Positions 10,845 through 21,796 of a stretch of 64,000 nucleotides of DNA are shown here, piece by piece. Each line of letters begins with the position of its first letter. Within the stretch, counting starts at the first letter, position 1. Origin of the DNA: Craspedostauros australis (Eukaryota > Bacillariophyta > Bacillariophyceae > Mastogloiales > Achnanthaceae); NCBI GenBank assembly GCA_026770025.1, contig JAMXDE010000020.1, positions 992,001 to 1,056,000 of the forward strand, given 5' to 3'. Under the pieces are notes generated by a model. It had not been told where the DNA came from. It was given only the letters and a program-made list of their open reading frames with translations, and searched no databases. A program made the translations under genes and the position numbers.

Positions 10845-12908
10845 TCAAACAACGTCAGTGAAGGTGACATCAGCTCCTCCATCCACTTCTCCATCTCCTT
10901 TGCCGAGGGTAATGACGACGAACAGTTGAGGACCCAGCTTGCGTACTGTCATCACAACAGGTGTGATTCCAAACTCCTTCCGCAGCGATTCCATCCAGTC
11001 CTTCACGACGAACGTCACAGGAAGCCGCAGTCCCAGAATGGTCGGTGCCAAGTGATCAAAGCACTTCGCGATCACCTCATTCAAACTCCACCGCCCCATT
11101 CGTATCGTGGAATGCACCTCGTCCTCCTGCTTGTAATCGATGCCGCCCCACGGTGGGTCCATCACGAGGATCATACTCTGGTCGTGTTTGCCATGTGTGC
11201 GTTCGTCTGCCAACACAGGTAGAGCGCTCATGGCGTCCATGTTCCTCACATCCACCGCTGATCTGGCGCTGAAGCCATGCTTTGTCATGTTGTGCTGACA
11301 GAGTTCGGCGCGGATCGGATCGATCTCGATGGCGATGACCTGTTGGAAATAGTTTGTTTTGGCCAATCCAAGAGTCATGCCACCGACGGATGCTGTGAGA
11401 TCGACCGCCACAACATCGCTGTGTGTCGTTTCTTGGTTGACCACAGTAGGGTGCAGGTGAGGCTTGTCGCATTCATCTTTTCCATACTGCCCGCAACCGC
11501 TGCCGTTACTGCTGCCACCACCGCTGTGGAATGGAGATTGTGGAGATGTGCAGCTCCACACCATGATGTTCGCCATGGCTGTCGACCACTTCGATGCTGT
11601 CACAGAATACAAGCCTTGATGATCCACCGCCATCCTGCTGTGGCCAGGAGGCTGGTGAGAAGTTCCGACCTGCGAGATGCTGCCACTGCATGTGCTATCT
11701 TTGTCGTTCTTTGTGACGGCATTGCGCATGTCGATGGTGGGATGATCCTTCATGCGCAGCTCCATATCACCGCTTGCAATCTGCTCCATTCCCAACCCAT
11801 CAAACAAAACTGGAAAGGCCTTGACCAGGCCGCTGAAGTCCCGGCCGCCAAGGCATTCCTTCACGGACAAGTACCGATGGATGAGAAGGGAGAGCTTCAT
11901 TTGCGTTCCACCATCCTGGCGCAGACACTCCATGATGACGGCAGCAGCTCGTTTCGCCTCCTCTTCTGCCCACACTTCGGATGTTACATCTGCAACTGCT
12001 GCTGTGGTTGCTCTCACGGTCGCTGCCATTGCTGATATGCAGATCTGGTTCCTCTCGTCGATGATATCGTATCGCTCTTGAGCGTGTTGTTGCAGCAGTC
12101 GCTTCACAGCTGGCAACACTGCCTTTGCCCATTGCGTGGATCCGACCGGACAGTACGCTTGCTTGCGCGGCTCTTGCTGGCCATCGCTGGTGTGGAGGCC
12201 TTCATGCTTACTGCTGCAGTCGCTGTTGCTTGGCTGATGTGAATGTTCACGCACGTTGATTGCACCGTCAGATGATGCTCGATCTGCTGGCAGATTGAAA
12301 CTCCCATAATGCTTGACGTAAAAGTTGGTTTCGCGCAGCCATGCGTGGGCCGGCGTTTTGCATTGTCGGATCAACCAATCAAGGCTGCATTCTGGCCGGC
12401 CGTTGCTGCGTTGATGCCCTTGGTTCTTCTGCCGCCTTATCAGTTTGGCTTGTCGCCTGCGCATCACGATGCTGACATACTGCAACAGCTTGTCTTGGCT
12501 GTCGTGGTATCTTTCATTGTCCCAAACGAGCAGATGCTGTTTCTCAACGTTGCTGTGAGTGTCGTTGTTGCTCTCTTCGCTGCTGCCATTGTCCTCGTGC
12601 GCGGCCGCGATAGGGCTGTTGCTTGCAGCGCAGAAGAGGGTGACGTAACTGTTCTGAATCAAGTGGACGAGATGCACATTGGTGCTGGTGTCCACACGAA
12701 AGATGGCAGGGTACCTTCGGCAGAACGAAAGCAACCCCTTCGACCCGATGCTTTGCACCAGCAGTCTGTCAACGTGCCTTGGACGCGCAAGGTGATCCTT
12801 GAGGGCCGTGGTCATGGTAATTCCGCCATCTTTGTGGATCTCGTTGCTCAGAATCTCCAGCAGTTCATGATCAGCAGAACTGGCGAGCGGCGAATCGACG
12901 GATGGCAT
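10845..12908 (-). CDS. TGS1-like RNA cap guanine-N2 methyltransferase with N-terminal duplicated helix-turn-helix-like modules
   Basis: A 687-residue single-exon protein. The C-terminal third (about 430-680) matches trimethylguanosine synthase: YSVTASKW near 431 (family SVTPE region), DLTASVGGMTLGLA near 500 (SAM-binding glycine loop), VIAIEIDPIRAELCQHN (acidic residue for SAM ribose), and MDPPWGGIDYK near 583. The Pro-Pro-Trp of the last motif stacks on the m7G cap base in this family. Such enzymes convert m7G caps of snRNA, snoRNA and some other RNAs to m2,2,7G. The DPPW and DLTA forms differ from the usual SPPW and DAFCG forms. The N-terminal half holds two similar modules (about 14-85 and 320-390), each with an ILxxxxxDGGxxM helix, then a KxFPxxF/RRYPAIF segment; they resemble winged-helix or LOTUS/OST-HTH folds, but this is only by eye. 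The frame opens upstream, but the first ATG is at 12908. Confidence 0.78.
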   Translation of the reverse strand: MPSVDSPLASSADHELLEILSNEIHKDGGITMTTALKDHLARPRHVDRLLVQSIGSKGLLSFCRRYPAIFRVDTSTNVHLVHLIQNSYVTLFCAASNSPIAAAHEDNGSSEESNNDTHSNVEKQHLLVWDNERYHDSQDKLLQYVSIVMRRRQAKLIRRQKNQGHQRSNGRPECSLDWLIRQCKTPAHAWLRETNFYVKHYGSFNLPADRASSDGAINVREHSHQPSNSDCSSKHEGLHTSDGQQEPRKQAYCPVGSTQWAKAVLPAVKRLLQQHAQERYDIIDERNQICISAMAATVRATTAAVADVTSEVWAEEEAKRAAAVIMECLRQDGGTQMKLSLLIHRYLSVKECLGGRDFSGLVKAFPVLFDGLGMEQIASGDMELRMKDHPTIDMRNAVTKNDKDSTCSGSISQVGTSHQPPGHSRMAVDHQGLYSVTASKWSTAMANIMVWSCTSPQSPFHSGGGSSNGSGCGQYGKDECDKPHLHPTVVNQETTHSDVVAVDLTASVGGMTLGLAKTNYFQQVIAIEIDPIRAELCQHNMTKHGFSARSAVDVRNMDAMSALPVLADERTHGKHDQSMILVMDPPWGGIDYKQEDEVHSTIRMGRWSLNEVIAKCFDHLAPTILGLRLPVTFVVKDWMESLRKEFGITPVVMTVRKLGPQLFVVITLGKGDGEVDGGADVTFTDVV

Positions 12909-14795
12909 CGCTAGTGGGCTCGCCTCCAGTTGCACTTCGGGCGCACAGCTCCACTTTCGCGGTTGCGCTGTCTGATCTTCTCACAGAACCAACGGGATCG
13001 CTACACACAGGAGGCGTCACATGACCATGGCATTGCCATCGCCGTTGTTGTGTCGCGCTGGATCTTCGCTCATCGTTCATGCGTTTGTCGGAGTGTTCGC
13101 CGTTGTTGATTGAATTCGTGAATGGTTTCGTTCCATCTTTTTCATTCTCGACACGACTCACATCCAACAAAACGAAGAACAAGAAAGAGAAAAAAGATTG
13201 CGTTCGTGTTGGTCGCGGATCAGATTAGGCTGTCCGACATCGAAGCAGGATTGTTGACAAAACACGGTCATTGACGAAACAAAGGAAACGGGGCATCAAC
13301 ACATTAACACTTGCACACACACACCAACACATCAACGCTTGCGCAAAGATACGGATGCGGTTGGCATGTCCCCATCGCGCTTCTCACTCCCTTGTTGCAT
13401 GCCCTCTCTGACTTCGTCACTCCACTTCCAAGTATTCTACGAGACATCTTGTGAGCTCCTCCCCAAGCCTCATCTCGGCATCGTTTGGATGGTCATCGCT
13501 GCTGGGTGTTGCGAATCAGAGAATCAAAGCAGGTGCGACGCATTGCAATACTCGTATGTACATACAGCTGCATTGTGTAAATTGAAGCATGGCTGACCGT
13601 GGACTTAATAACTGTCTGATCGATCCTTCTTCGACATCACGACGGTTGCTATACCACGGGACATTGAACTCAGCGATGGTGTTGATCGTTGCGGCTGCGT
13701 GGCATGGCTTCACGTTGGATGCATTCGCATGCGTGCACGTTAGCCGACGACCACGCAGCATGTGGCACACGTCACGCGATATGACCCATGGCACAGATTT
13801 TGCAAGGCATTGATGGACTGATTGCGTACGAGTATGTATGTGATACCACCATGATGATGGGTTGCACTGACCCTACGTTCGTACCTCTCTACTTCTCTCT
13901 GCATACCGAATTGAACCATGCACATACGAGGGTGCATAGCATGCAAAGGCATCGTCGATATCGATGACGAGAGTGTCTATCAATAGCTGGCGGCGGTTGT
14001 TAGCATCGAGACGAGATGGATGTTCAACGGTGAAGTGCGACAAGAAGCTGCAATGGGACACACGTGGTTCTCATAGAGTGTGCTGCTGAGTGTCATCCGC
14101 TGCATCACTGTCGGTTTGGATGGAAGAGGAAGAGATGAATGGATGTGTTGTGCTGTCGAGTTCCTGATTATTATTGGTGCCACTCAGTTCTGAGATCGAA
14201 CACCAGGGGGTCCACCCACGCACCGAAGGGACGAGAACGGCCCGAAAAGAAGACAGCCGACCTGTGTAAATCAGCAACAAACATGAAACAGGCGAAATGG
14301 TGCATTCGCAAGTTGGTGGTTGATGCGAGGTGTTTCAACTCACGCTGCCTTCATTGTGCGCTCTAATGGTAGTCGCAATGAAAGGAATTAGAGCAGGTTG
14401 ATTGCCGTCCTCCATCGCAAAGTTGTAGACAGAGATCATCCTTCATCATCATCTTGCTTGCTTCGGTGTGGTAGATGGTGATCGCGTAAGTTCGTGATAC
14501 CAATACAACGGTATATAGATAGAAATGAAATCAAAAGATAGAACTGCCACAACTCCCATCGTTCACGAAGGAACACGACACAAACACAAGAACATAGCGG
14601 CGAGGTTGGACAGGACAACAAGTGATCTCACAACTTAGCTGAACCCAACCCACTACACAAGAGATCATCAAGGGTTGCGACAAGGTTGGCGAGGAGGAGC
14701 TTACGACACATGATCCTTTCTGGCCTTCATATTGTGTAATATTATACAAGAGAAAGATAAAGGCAAACGAAGGCACACAAGCAAGGAGACGAAGG
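12909..14795. other. Intergenic, head-to-head promoter region
   Basis: This 1.9-kb spacer lies between the starts of the methyltransferase (-) and the polyQ dsRNA-binding protein (+). No coding frame is convincing. TACTCGTA-type motifs lie at 13549-13556 and 13827-13834, and a TATTATAC motif just before the + start. Confidence 0.45.
14740..14747 (+). promoter_or_regulatory. TATA-like core promoter motif TATTATAC
   Basis: TATTATAC lies 48 bases before the ATG at 14796. The same octamer recurs before other starts in this window (25663, 54702 on the minus strand), so it may be the local TATA-type element. The leader would be very short if so. Confidence 0.4.
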
Positions 14796-16108
14796 ATGGA
14801 AAGAGCAGAGGGAAACGAGCAATTCGTGGTGTCAGATGGTGACAGTTCTCACCAACATCAACACCAACATCAACCGCAGCAGCAGCAGCAGCAGCAGGCA
14901 GCACAAGTGGGAGCACCAACAGTAATACAGAGAAGCAACAGCAACAGCCACAATCGACAACAAGATGGATTGAATGACGATGCTTCTGACGTTGGGGATG
15001 GCAATCGCAATCGCAATCTCGCAGAGACCAACAACAGCAACCACGGCAATATTGTCAATGACAATGGCAATGGCAATGACAGCAGCGATGAAGAAGGCGG
15101 AGATGAGACAGACCAGTCGTTTCGTATGGAGGCACCATCACCACTTGACATGCAGCACATCAACATGCATCCTCCCTCTTACCAACAGCACCGACATCCA
15201 CCACAACAGCCGGGTCACGCATTCTCGCCTCATGCCGCAGTCAATGGATTTGGACAACCATACGCATTCGCTCAGTTCGCCGCTCCGCCTGTCCCAACGA
15301 TGCTCTCTCCCGTCTTTGGGAACGTCCATGCCCTGTCACCCTTCCAGCATCATCCATCCTTTCCGGTAGCAACGGCAGCAGTCACTCCGTCTCCTCTATC
15401 TCACGGAGCTTTTACTGTGCAGAATCCGAATCCCAATCACCATCATCATCCAACGCAAGCACATCCATTTTCATTGCCGCACAGCGGCTCTGGCCTCCAA
15501 CTGCAGAGCACACACCCAACTCCAGATGCCACTTCCGCGCCAGGATACGATCACTTCGCCTTTTATGACTTCAAGGTCATCACGCCTTCGCCGCAACACA
15601 TCGACCATGATGGATCCTGCGGGGACAACGATGATGCCAGCACAAGGGCAAAGACACCAGCGCAAACACAAACGATCTTCAAGAAGGTTCGGCTGTCTGA
15701 TCGCATGTCATTGCAGGAAGCCATGGTAGAGCTGGGCCATCAACTCAAGCCAAAGAGACGATGCGAAACGCAGAATGACGGCACGGAAGATACAAGAGAC
15801 TTCACTGACCGCATCGAATCCATCACATGCGGAGACTACGACCTTTGGGACAACGCGCAGTACACGCTCGAGGATTTGACGAGCAAATCCACGCCGCTGA
15901 AGGACGTTGAGCTTCTGGTGCGATTGAGATCAGCGGAACGAGTGGAACGCCATCGTGATGACGGGGAGAGCAAGGGCGCCGAACGCGGCATCAGCGAAGA
16001 TAAGGAGGCAGAAAGGATGGAGCAGGATGGGCAGGATGCGGAAGACGATGGGTCGACGGCACAGGATTCGTCGATGATGCAGGGAGATGTATATCTTCCT
16101 CATCATCC

Positions 16109-16157
<49 letters not shown>

Positions 16158-16518
16158 GGTGACAACCATGCATATGCCCATCACTTTGCGCAAGCTCATG
16201 CTCCGGCCGTTCCGATGTCGCCTGCAACGCCAATCAATCCATTCGGTGTTCACCCCCATGTTGCTACTCATTCGCTGGGAATGGGGTTCGGTATGGGCAC
16301 AACTTCGCAGGTGAACTTTTCGTTCAGCCAGGGACCCCCATTTCACCCATTCCAACCTCATTTCCATTCACATCCGCACCATCAGCAACCACCCCATCAG
16401 CCATTTCCTTCTTTTTCTCCCTTTGTTCCATCCCACCAAGGGCAGGCTGCTGTTCCTCATCCCTCCAACAGCAGCAACACCGGTCAAGATACGAACCTCC
16501 ACTATCACCACTACCAGC

Positions 16519-16555
<37 letters not shown>

Positions 16556-19500
16556 CCCGCTCGGACAAGGACCTAGCGAAAGCAACGCTCAGCACATCCC
16601 AAGCGGCCCTCGCAATCGCCAGCAATCTGGTACTCACCGTCACAACAGACGAAAACGGCACCAACGAGACCGGGCCGCTGCCTACTCACATACTAACCAT
16701 CGGAACGCGATAACATTCAAGCCGCATGATGCCAGCAGCAGCCATCGTCGGCCCACAAATGAGGGAAGTGCCACTGGCACAACGAACAGGTCGGGAGCAG
16801 ATCAGCAAAATCAACTTCGATCAAGAGATGGCAACGATGCTGACCCTGATGCTGTCAGCATGAGCATGGACATGGAATCCAAGGATGGGAGAGAGGGGCG
16901 AAGGCGTCGCCGGAAAGTGCATCCCCAGCACTCAACCGTTGCAGCGAACCATGACCCTGCTTCCGGGTCTACTTCTGCTCCTGCTGCTCGAGATGATGAC
17001 GTTATGTGCACATCTTCCAATGAAAACACAAATGCGCATGCGGGCATGGCCAATAGCAGTAACAAGGACGGTGCCAGCGCCCACGACAGTGGAAACCGAC
17101 GAAGGCGACGCAAACCATTCCGATACAACCTATCGTCTGGCCAATCCTCGGAGAATGATGGGAACGGAAGGTGGGGATACGCATCCACCAGGAAGAAGAA
17201 AGCGCGTGCACCTCCCAATGACGACAGCTTGATCGGAAAGACGCCACTGGCCGCGCTACATGAATGGTGTGGGAAACGACAAACCGCTCCAACATTCAGA
17301 CTGGAGGAGCTGGCATCAAGTGGTAATCAAGGCGGCGCGAAGGCAGGAGAAGAATCAACCCTGAATGCAAACGCAAGCGGGAGCGCAGGTGTGGCATCAC
17401 TCGCACCAGGAGCCAAAGGGTTGGCATCGGCAGGGGGGTCGCATGTCGACTTCCAATTCACCGTCTTCGTCCACGAACGAGAGTGTGGCAAGGGAAGAGG
17501 CCGGAACAAGGCAGCGGCTCGTCAGGATGCTGCGGCACGGGCGCTGACGACGCTCAAGCCTGGAATCGCCTTTGACTGCGAAACTGGTGTCGTCATTGCA
17601 TTGCCATCAATTGACGGTGTTGCCACTGCCATTCAAACAACTACGGCAACATCAACGGCATCATCAGCAACCATACCAACAAGCAAAGATGGAAAATTGG
17701 CACGCAAGCGATCTCCGCTCAGCCGATCCACGGAACCAATGGAGGAGCTGGCACCGAGCCTTGCCAAACGATTGGCCATCGGGCGACCCCAATTGGAAGA
17801 GGCTGACAAAGGAAGTGCCGCGGCAAAGGCTGTCCGCGGTGGATTGAAGCATGTTGGCACATCGGCGGATGAGGATCATTGCAAGAAACGACAGAAATCA
17901 GTTGGCGTCAGCGATGTGTGCACGACCAACCCCTTGCCCCATCGCGCGCAAGATGGAGACGATGCTCAGATCAAGTCCATCATTGAATCGTCCAACCAAC
18001 TGTCTGTCGCAGACGACGCAAAACAAAGCATCCGAGACAAGGTGTCTGGCACCTCAATTCAGCGTCGCGGCGTTCACACGGACCGCCATGTTGATTGTGG
18101 TAGCGATGAACACGACATAAATGACAACGATGACAAGGAAGAGGACGAGGAGGAAGACGAAGACGCCTACCTTGCTTCAAGAGGAGCGTCGGCCTGCAGC
18201 ACACTGCTCCACGCCATGTTTCAGATCGACGAAAGAATCAGGACTCCGCCTTCCTTCTCATACAGCACATCCAGAACAACGTCCGGCACTGCATCAGTAA
18301 CATCGACTGTGTCGCTACCTCCATCGTCATCGTCGTTGCCGTTGCCGCCATCGATGCAATCATCTGCCACAAAGCCAGTCGTCGTGTTGCACAAAGTAAG
18401 CTTCACTTGCGTTGCAAATCTAGTCTTGCATCATCCACCAAGGCGATGCGATCATCATGCCACGCAGATCGATGCTGGAGCTGGGGCAGATTCCGAACGC
18501 AGTGTTGATACTTGTGACAGTGCAAAAGCCATCGCCTGCTCACAAAACGACGAAAAGCCGGACTCCGTGACGGATCAAGCCAAATGCGATTGTGACTGCA
18601 GCCACAGCGAAGATCGAGTGGAAACTCTCGAGGCTGTGGGAACGTCTGGGAGCAAACGAGATGCAAGGTACATTGCGTCTGCGAAGCTGTTGGCGAAGCT
18701 GTTTCCTGATTGCAATGGGATGGTGCAGGTGAAACGGGCAGCAGAAGCAGCGCGCGGTGAGTATTGATCGTCTGTCTGGGTTTGGACGTTGCCAAGACGA
18801 GATCGAGCATTAATCATGTGTATGGTACTGTGCTGTTCCATGGTGTAGGTGCCCATACGAGGTGATCCATCTCTGTCCTCTTCTCACTCTGCTGCTTATC
18901 ACGATTTACCGTCTCCTACTTCATTCCTCACAGAACAATTCGCAGTCAGGAAGACGCAAAAACGAAAGGTGAGGCGCAGAATGATAGCGCACCAAAAGAT
19001 GATGTCTGCTTCCTCGCATTCGCCTCACTGTGATGCTTCTCGAACCGACGCGGACAATGATGCGCAACATCTTCATTTGGGGTACGCGCTTCATGACCCT
19101 CTCCAAGATCCACCATTGTTGCAGAGTGATGTGGCATGCACACGGAACAGCGATGTTCCCTGTCGACCAAACGGCACGGCTCAGCACAAGCGAACTGGCA
19201 CTGCCAACGTCGACACGTCGGAAGCCAGGGTGCTGAGTCGTCAGAAGCAACTCGTGCGTCAAGTGGGCACAGCCCTTGCGCTGTTGAACGAGTACGACGA
19301 AGAAGGCAGGTCACGACCGATCGAGATCACTGAAAATGATGTCGGGCGCACGATACTGCGGCAAGCCACGGTCGATGACATCGGGTGGATTCAAGTGCAG
19401 CTCGCAGGTAGAAAGGATGCAAGCAACAGCGCAAAGACGACCACCAGTGCCAACGCAGATGCAGATGCAGCTTCAGGAACAGCAGCGAAAAAGACGACTC

Positions 19501-20417
19501 TGCATGCGGAGAAAGGCACCGACACATTGGCATCCACATCCACATCCACACCCATGCTGAACCTGCTACTGGACACTAACCACAGCCGCGATGGACCCAG
19601 CGACAAAGATGCAACGATTGTGTCCAAGCCTTGGTCGTCATCCACGTTCGTATTACTTCTGTGTCTGGCGATCGCTCCGCACGATGATCCGCCCTTGGGA
19701 TGTGCCATGCTGATGACTGGATTCTCCATGACACATGGCAAAGTGCTTCGTGTTGTTGATCTGCTGAGCGAGCCCCATCTACCGAGGGAGCGGTTTGTGG
19801 AGTGCCTTTCAAGCTTTGCGGAATACATGTCCTGCAAGCTCGAGCTGGGTGGGCATGGCGCGAAGAATGTCGACGATCGTCTCAACAGCTCGATCAGCAG
19901 AATGAGCGTGTCTCAGTCGGCATCGAAGACACTCGTGGCAAACGATGATGAAGACGAAGAGTGGAAGCATGATGGCGAACAACCAGTTTCATTGCATCTT
20001 CGATTGGATGAGTTGCGGGCCATCTGCGATTCGTATCCAGGCACCAGGCAGACAGTGAGAGAGCCCCATTGCGACAGTGGCGAAACGGATGCGAGCACAC
20101 CACACACTCAATGTCAGTCAACGGGCGTCGGAAGCAGTGGCAACGCCGCCGAAGACAGAGCTGATGACCATGGGAAGGATGGAACGGGTACAAAGGACGA
20201 GATGGCAGCGGCTGGCTACGCTCGCTTGGAAAGATCCAGCCGCAAAGGACGAAGTGACGATGACGACGACTGCGATCTTGTGGTTGGCGTTGGCGTTGAT
20301 GCCGGCAGCAACGCTGGCAGCCGCGAAGCAACGGTGAAGCATGCCGAGGAGCAGCAGCATGGACAGCGGCGCAGCACTGTCAGCGACAAGCCGACGAAAC
20401 GATCAAGAATGGAGTGA
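14796..20417 (+). CDS. PolyQ-rich double-stranded-RNA-binding protein with GNAT-like C-terminal domain, two exons
   Basis: Exon 1 is 14796-18756 and ends in a strong donor (GTGAGT); exon 2 begins at 18934 after CTCACAG and runs to 20417. The join is in frame (phase 1; Ala-Ala-Arg-Glu-Gln-Phe) and gives 1814 residues with a 177-bp intron. The first 800 residues are low complexity: Gln, His, Asn and Pro runs, acidic patches and an RRRRK segment. Residues 812-922 read as a dsRNA-binding domain: TPLAALHEW, a FQFTVFVHERECG strand pair, then GRNKAAARQDAAARALTTL. A second, more diverged copy is near 1200-1320, ending in SKRDARYIASAKLLAKLFPD. Exon 2 (1455-1625) has TILRQATVDDIGWIQ and PPLGCAMLMTGFSM, resembling the start and core strands of GNAT acyltransferases, but no RxxGxG acyl-CoA loop is visible. 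Likely an RNA-associated nuclear or cytoplasmic factor; the RNA target is unknown. Confidence 0.75.
16110..16154 (+). repeat. (CAG)15 polyglutamine tract
   Basis: Fifteen pure CAG codons inside the dsRNA-binding protein gene encode a polyGln run. The uninterrupted CAG form is prone to slippage. Confidence 0.9.
16518..16553 (+). repeat. (CAA)12 polyglutamine tract
   Basis: Twelve pure CAA codons in the same gene, after one CAG, encode a second polyGln run with the other Gln codon. Confidence 0.9.
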
Positions 20418-20491
20418 GGATGGGCACTTGTATCGCCCCATCAGCATTTGAGTATTCTATAACAGTCTACTTGTATCATGTGGTGTTTACT

Positions 20492-21796
20492 CTATGGTTC
20501 GGTTGCCTCACGAATTGATGTGCAGGCTTCGACCTGATCGCACATTCCAACATACCTGGCCATCCGTCTCATTGGTCTCGTCAATGTCCTGGATGTGCAG
20601 GCAAGGAGTTTGGCCCGTTGCGACGGGGTGAGAGTGGAGGGTAGTCTGCACTGCGCCTTCAACACGCTGCGCACCACCCTCCTTCTATCTTGGACGAGCA
20701 CGGGAAAGATGTGCCGCTCCAATCCTCTGGCAGCTGCGGATGCCGAAGAAGTCAGCGGAGATGGGGTCTTGGGTTGGTGAGTGGCACGCGGCGATGCATA
20801 CAGATCAGGCGATGGCGGAGGTGACCATGATGGCGACCACGATGGGGATGACGAAGGTGGTGGTGGGACCATTGATGAGGTGATGGATGGCGCGCCTGGT
20901 GATGTGACCGGTGGCGTCTGTCGATCAGCAAGAGCGCTGAAATGTTGCAGCGCTTGTTGATACTGCGTAACGTACTGAGCGCATGCAGTGGTGTTTGGTA
21001 CCGGGTCTTGGGCTGATGGCATTGGTTGAGCTTCATCAACTCCGGTGGGCTCACAGGCCATAACATCGCTGGCATTGTGTTCATCGATGGTGTGGATGCG
21101 TCTGCTGTTGATGCTGTCATCGTTCGTCATGCTGGTGAAGGCGTCGGTGACCGCATCCTGTTGGTTGACCTCCAGCCGGTACATGCGAGCGACCTGTTTG
21201 GCACGGCGTTTGATCTGCACCGCCTGCTTCGGAGACCACCACATGCGCGCCCGTTCGTATTCCATCATGATGACTCGGTCATGGTTGACCCAGCTGGAAG
21301 ACTTGGCAGTGCTGACATCGGTGTTGGTATTGTTGCATTCGGGATGCATTGGTGTGTCTGATGATGGGATTGGCGCTGGCAGCAAGTCAAAGCGGACGCG
21401 CTTGCTTGGCTTGCATGCTGCTGGTGCTAGTTGAACATCGGGTGCGGCAGGCAGCGTCATGCGACCATTGCACATTCCCTTGATGCTGTTGATGTCGCTG
21501 TCTGTGGAGTTGATGCCAACCTTGCTGGTCAATGCGGCCGCTCCGACATCTTTGTGGAGTGTCAGCTTGTCAAAGGAGGAAGGCGCACTACGAGTACTGT
21601 TGCCCATGACTGCAACGCCTCCGTTGCTTTGGTGCATGGTTTGTGAGTATTGCTGCTGGTGCTGGTGCTGGTGTTGGTGCTGCTGTTGCTGCTGTTGCTG
21701 CTGTTGGTACTGCTGATGTTGGTGTGCATGCGAGTGCATGAGATGTAGCTGAGGTGGGTAGGAGGCAGCGGTCATCACGTCCATGTTTCTGTTCAT
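20492..21796 (-). CDS. Q/H-rich lineage-specific protein with basic helical blocks
   Basis: A 434-residue single-exon protein with no catalytic family recognised. A Gln/His-rich N-terminus (residues about 20-50) is followed by a short basic motif (SKRVRFDLLPAP). The region around 160-200 reads MMEYERARMWWSPKQAVQIKRRAKQVARMYR. The C-terminal 80 residues start RGLERHIFPVLVQDRRRVVRSV and are strongly basic and helical. The pairing of an aromatic W(W/Y)S-K block with a later RGLE block is a pattern I associate, from memory only, with abundant diatom-specific hypothetical proteins. The Pro/Ser-rich linker in between (about 320-365) is disordered. The frame is open upstream, but the first ATG is at 21796. 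It lies tail-to-tail with the dsRNA-binding protein, only 74 bases apart, so transcripts may overlap. Confidence 0.7.
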   Translation of the reverse strand: MNRNMDVMTAASYPPQLHLMHSHAHQHQQYQQQQQQQQQHQHQHQHQQQYSQTMHQSNGGVAVMGNSTRSAPSSFDKLTLHKDVGAAALTSKVGINSTDSDINSIKGMCNGRMTLPAAPDVQLAPAACKPSKRVRFDLLPAPIPSSDTPMHPECNNTNTDVSTAKSSSWVNHDRVIMMEYERARMWWSPKQAVQIKRRAKQVARMYRLEVNQQDAVTDAFTSMTNDDSINSRRIHTIDEHNASDVMACEPTGVDEAQPMPSAQDPVPNTTACAQYVTQYQQALQHFSALADRQTPPVTSPGAPSITSSMVPPPPSSSPSWSPSWSPPPSPDLYASPRATHQPKTPSPLTSSASAAARGLERHIFPVLVQDRRRVVRSVLKAQCRLPSTLTPSQRAKLLACTSRTLTRPMRRMARYVGMCDQVEACTSIREATEP

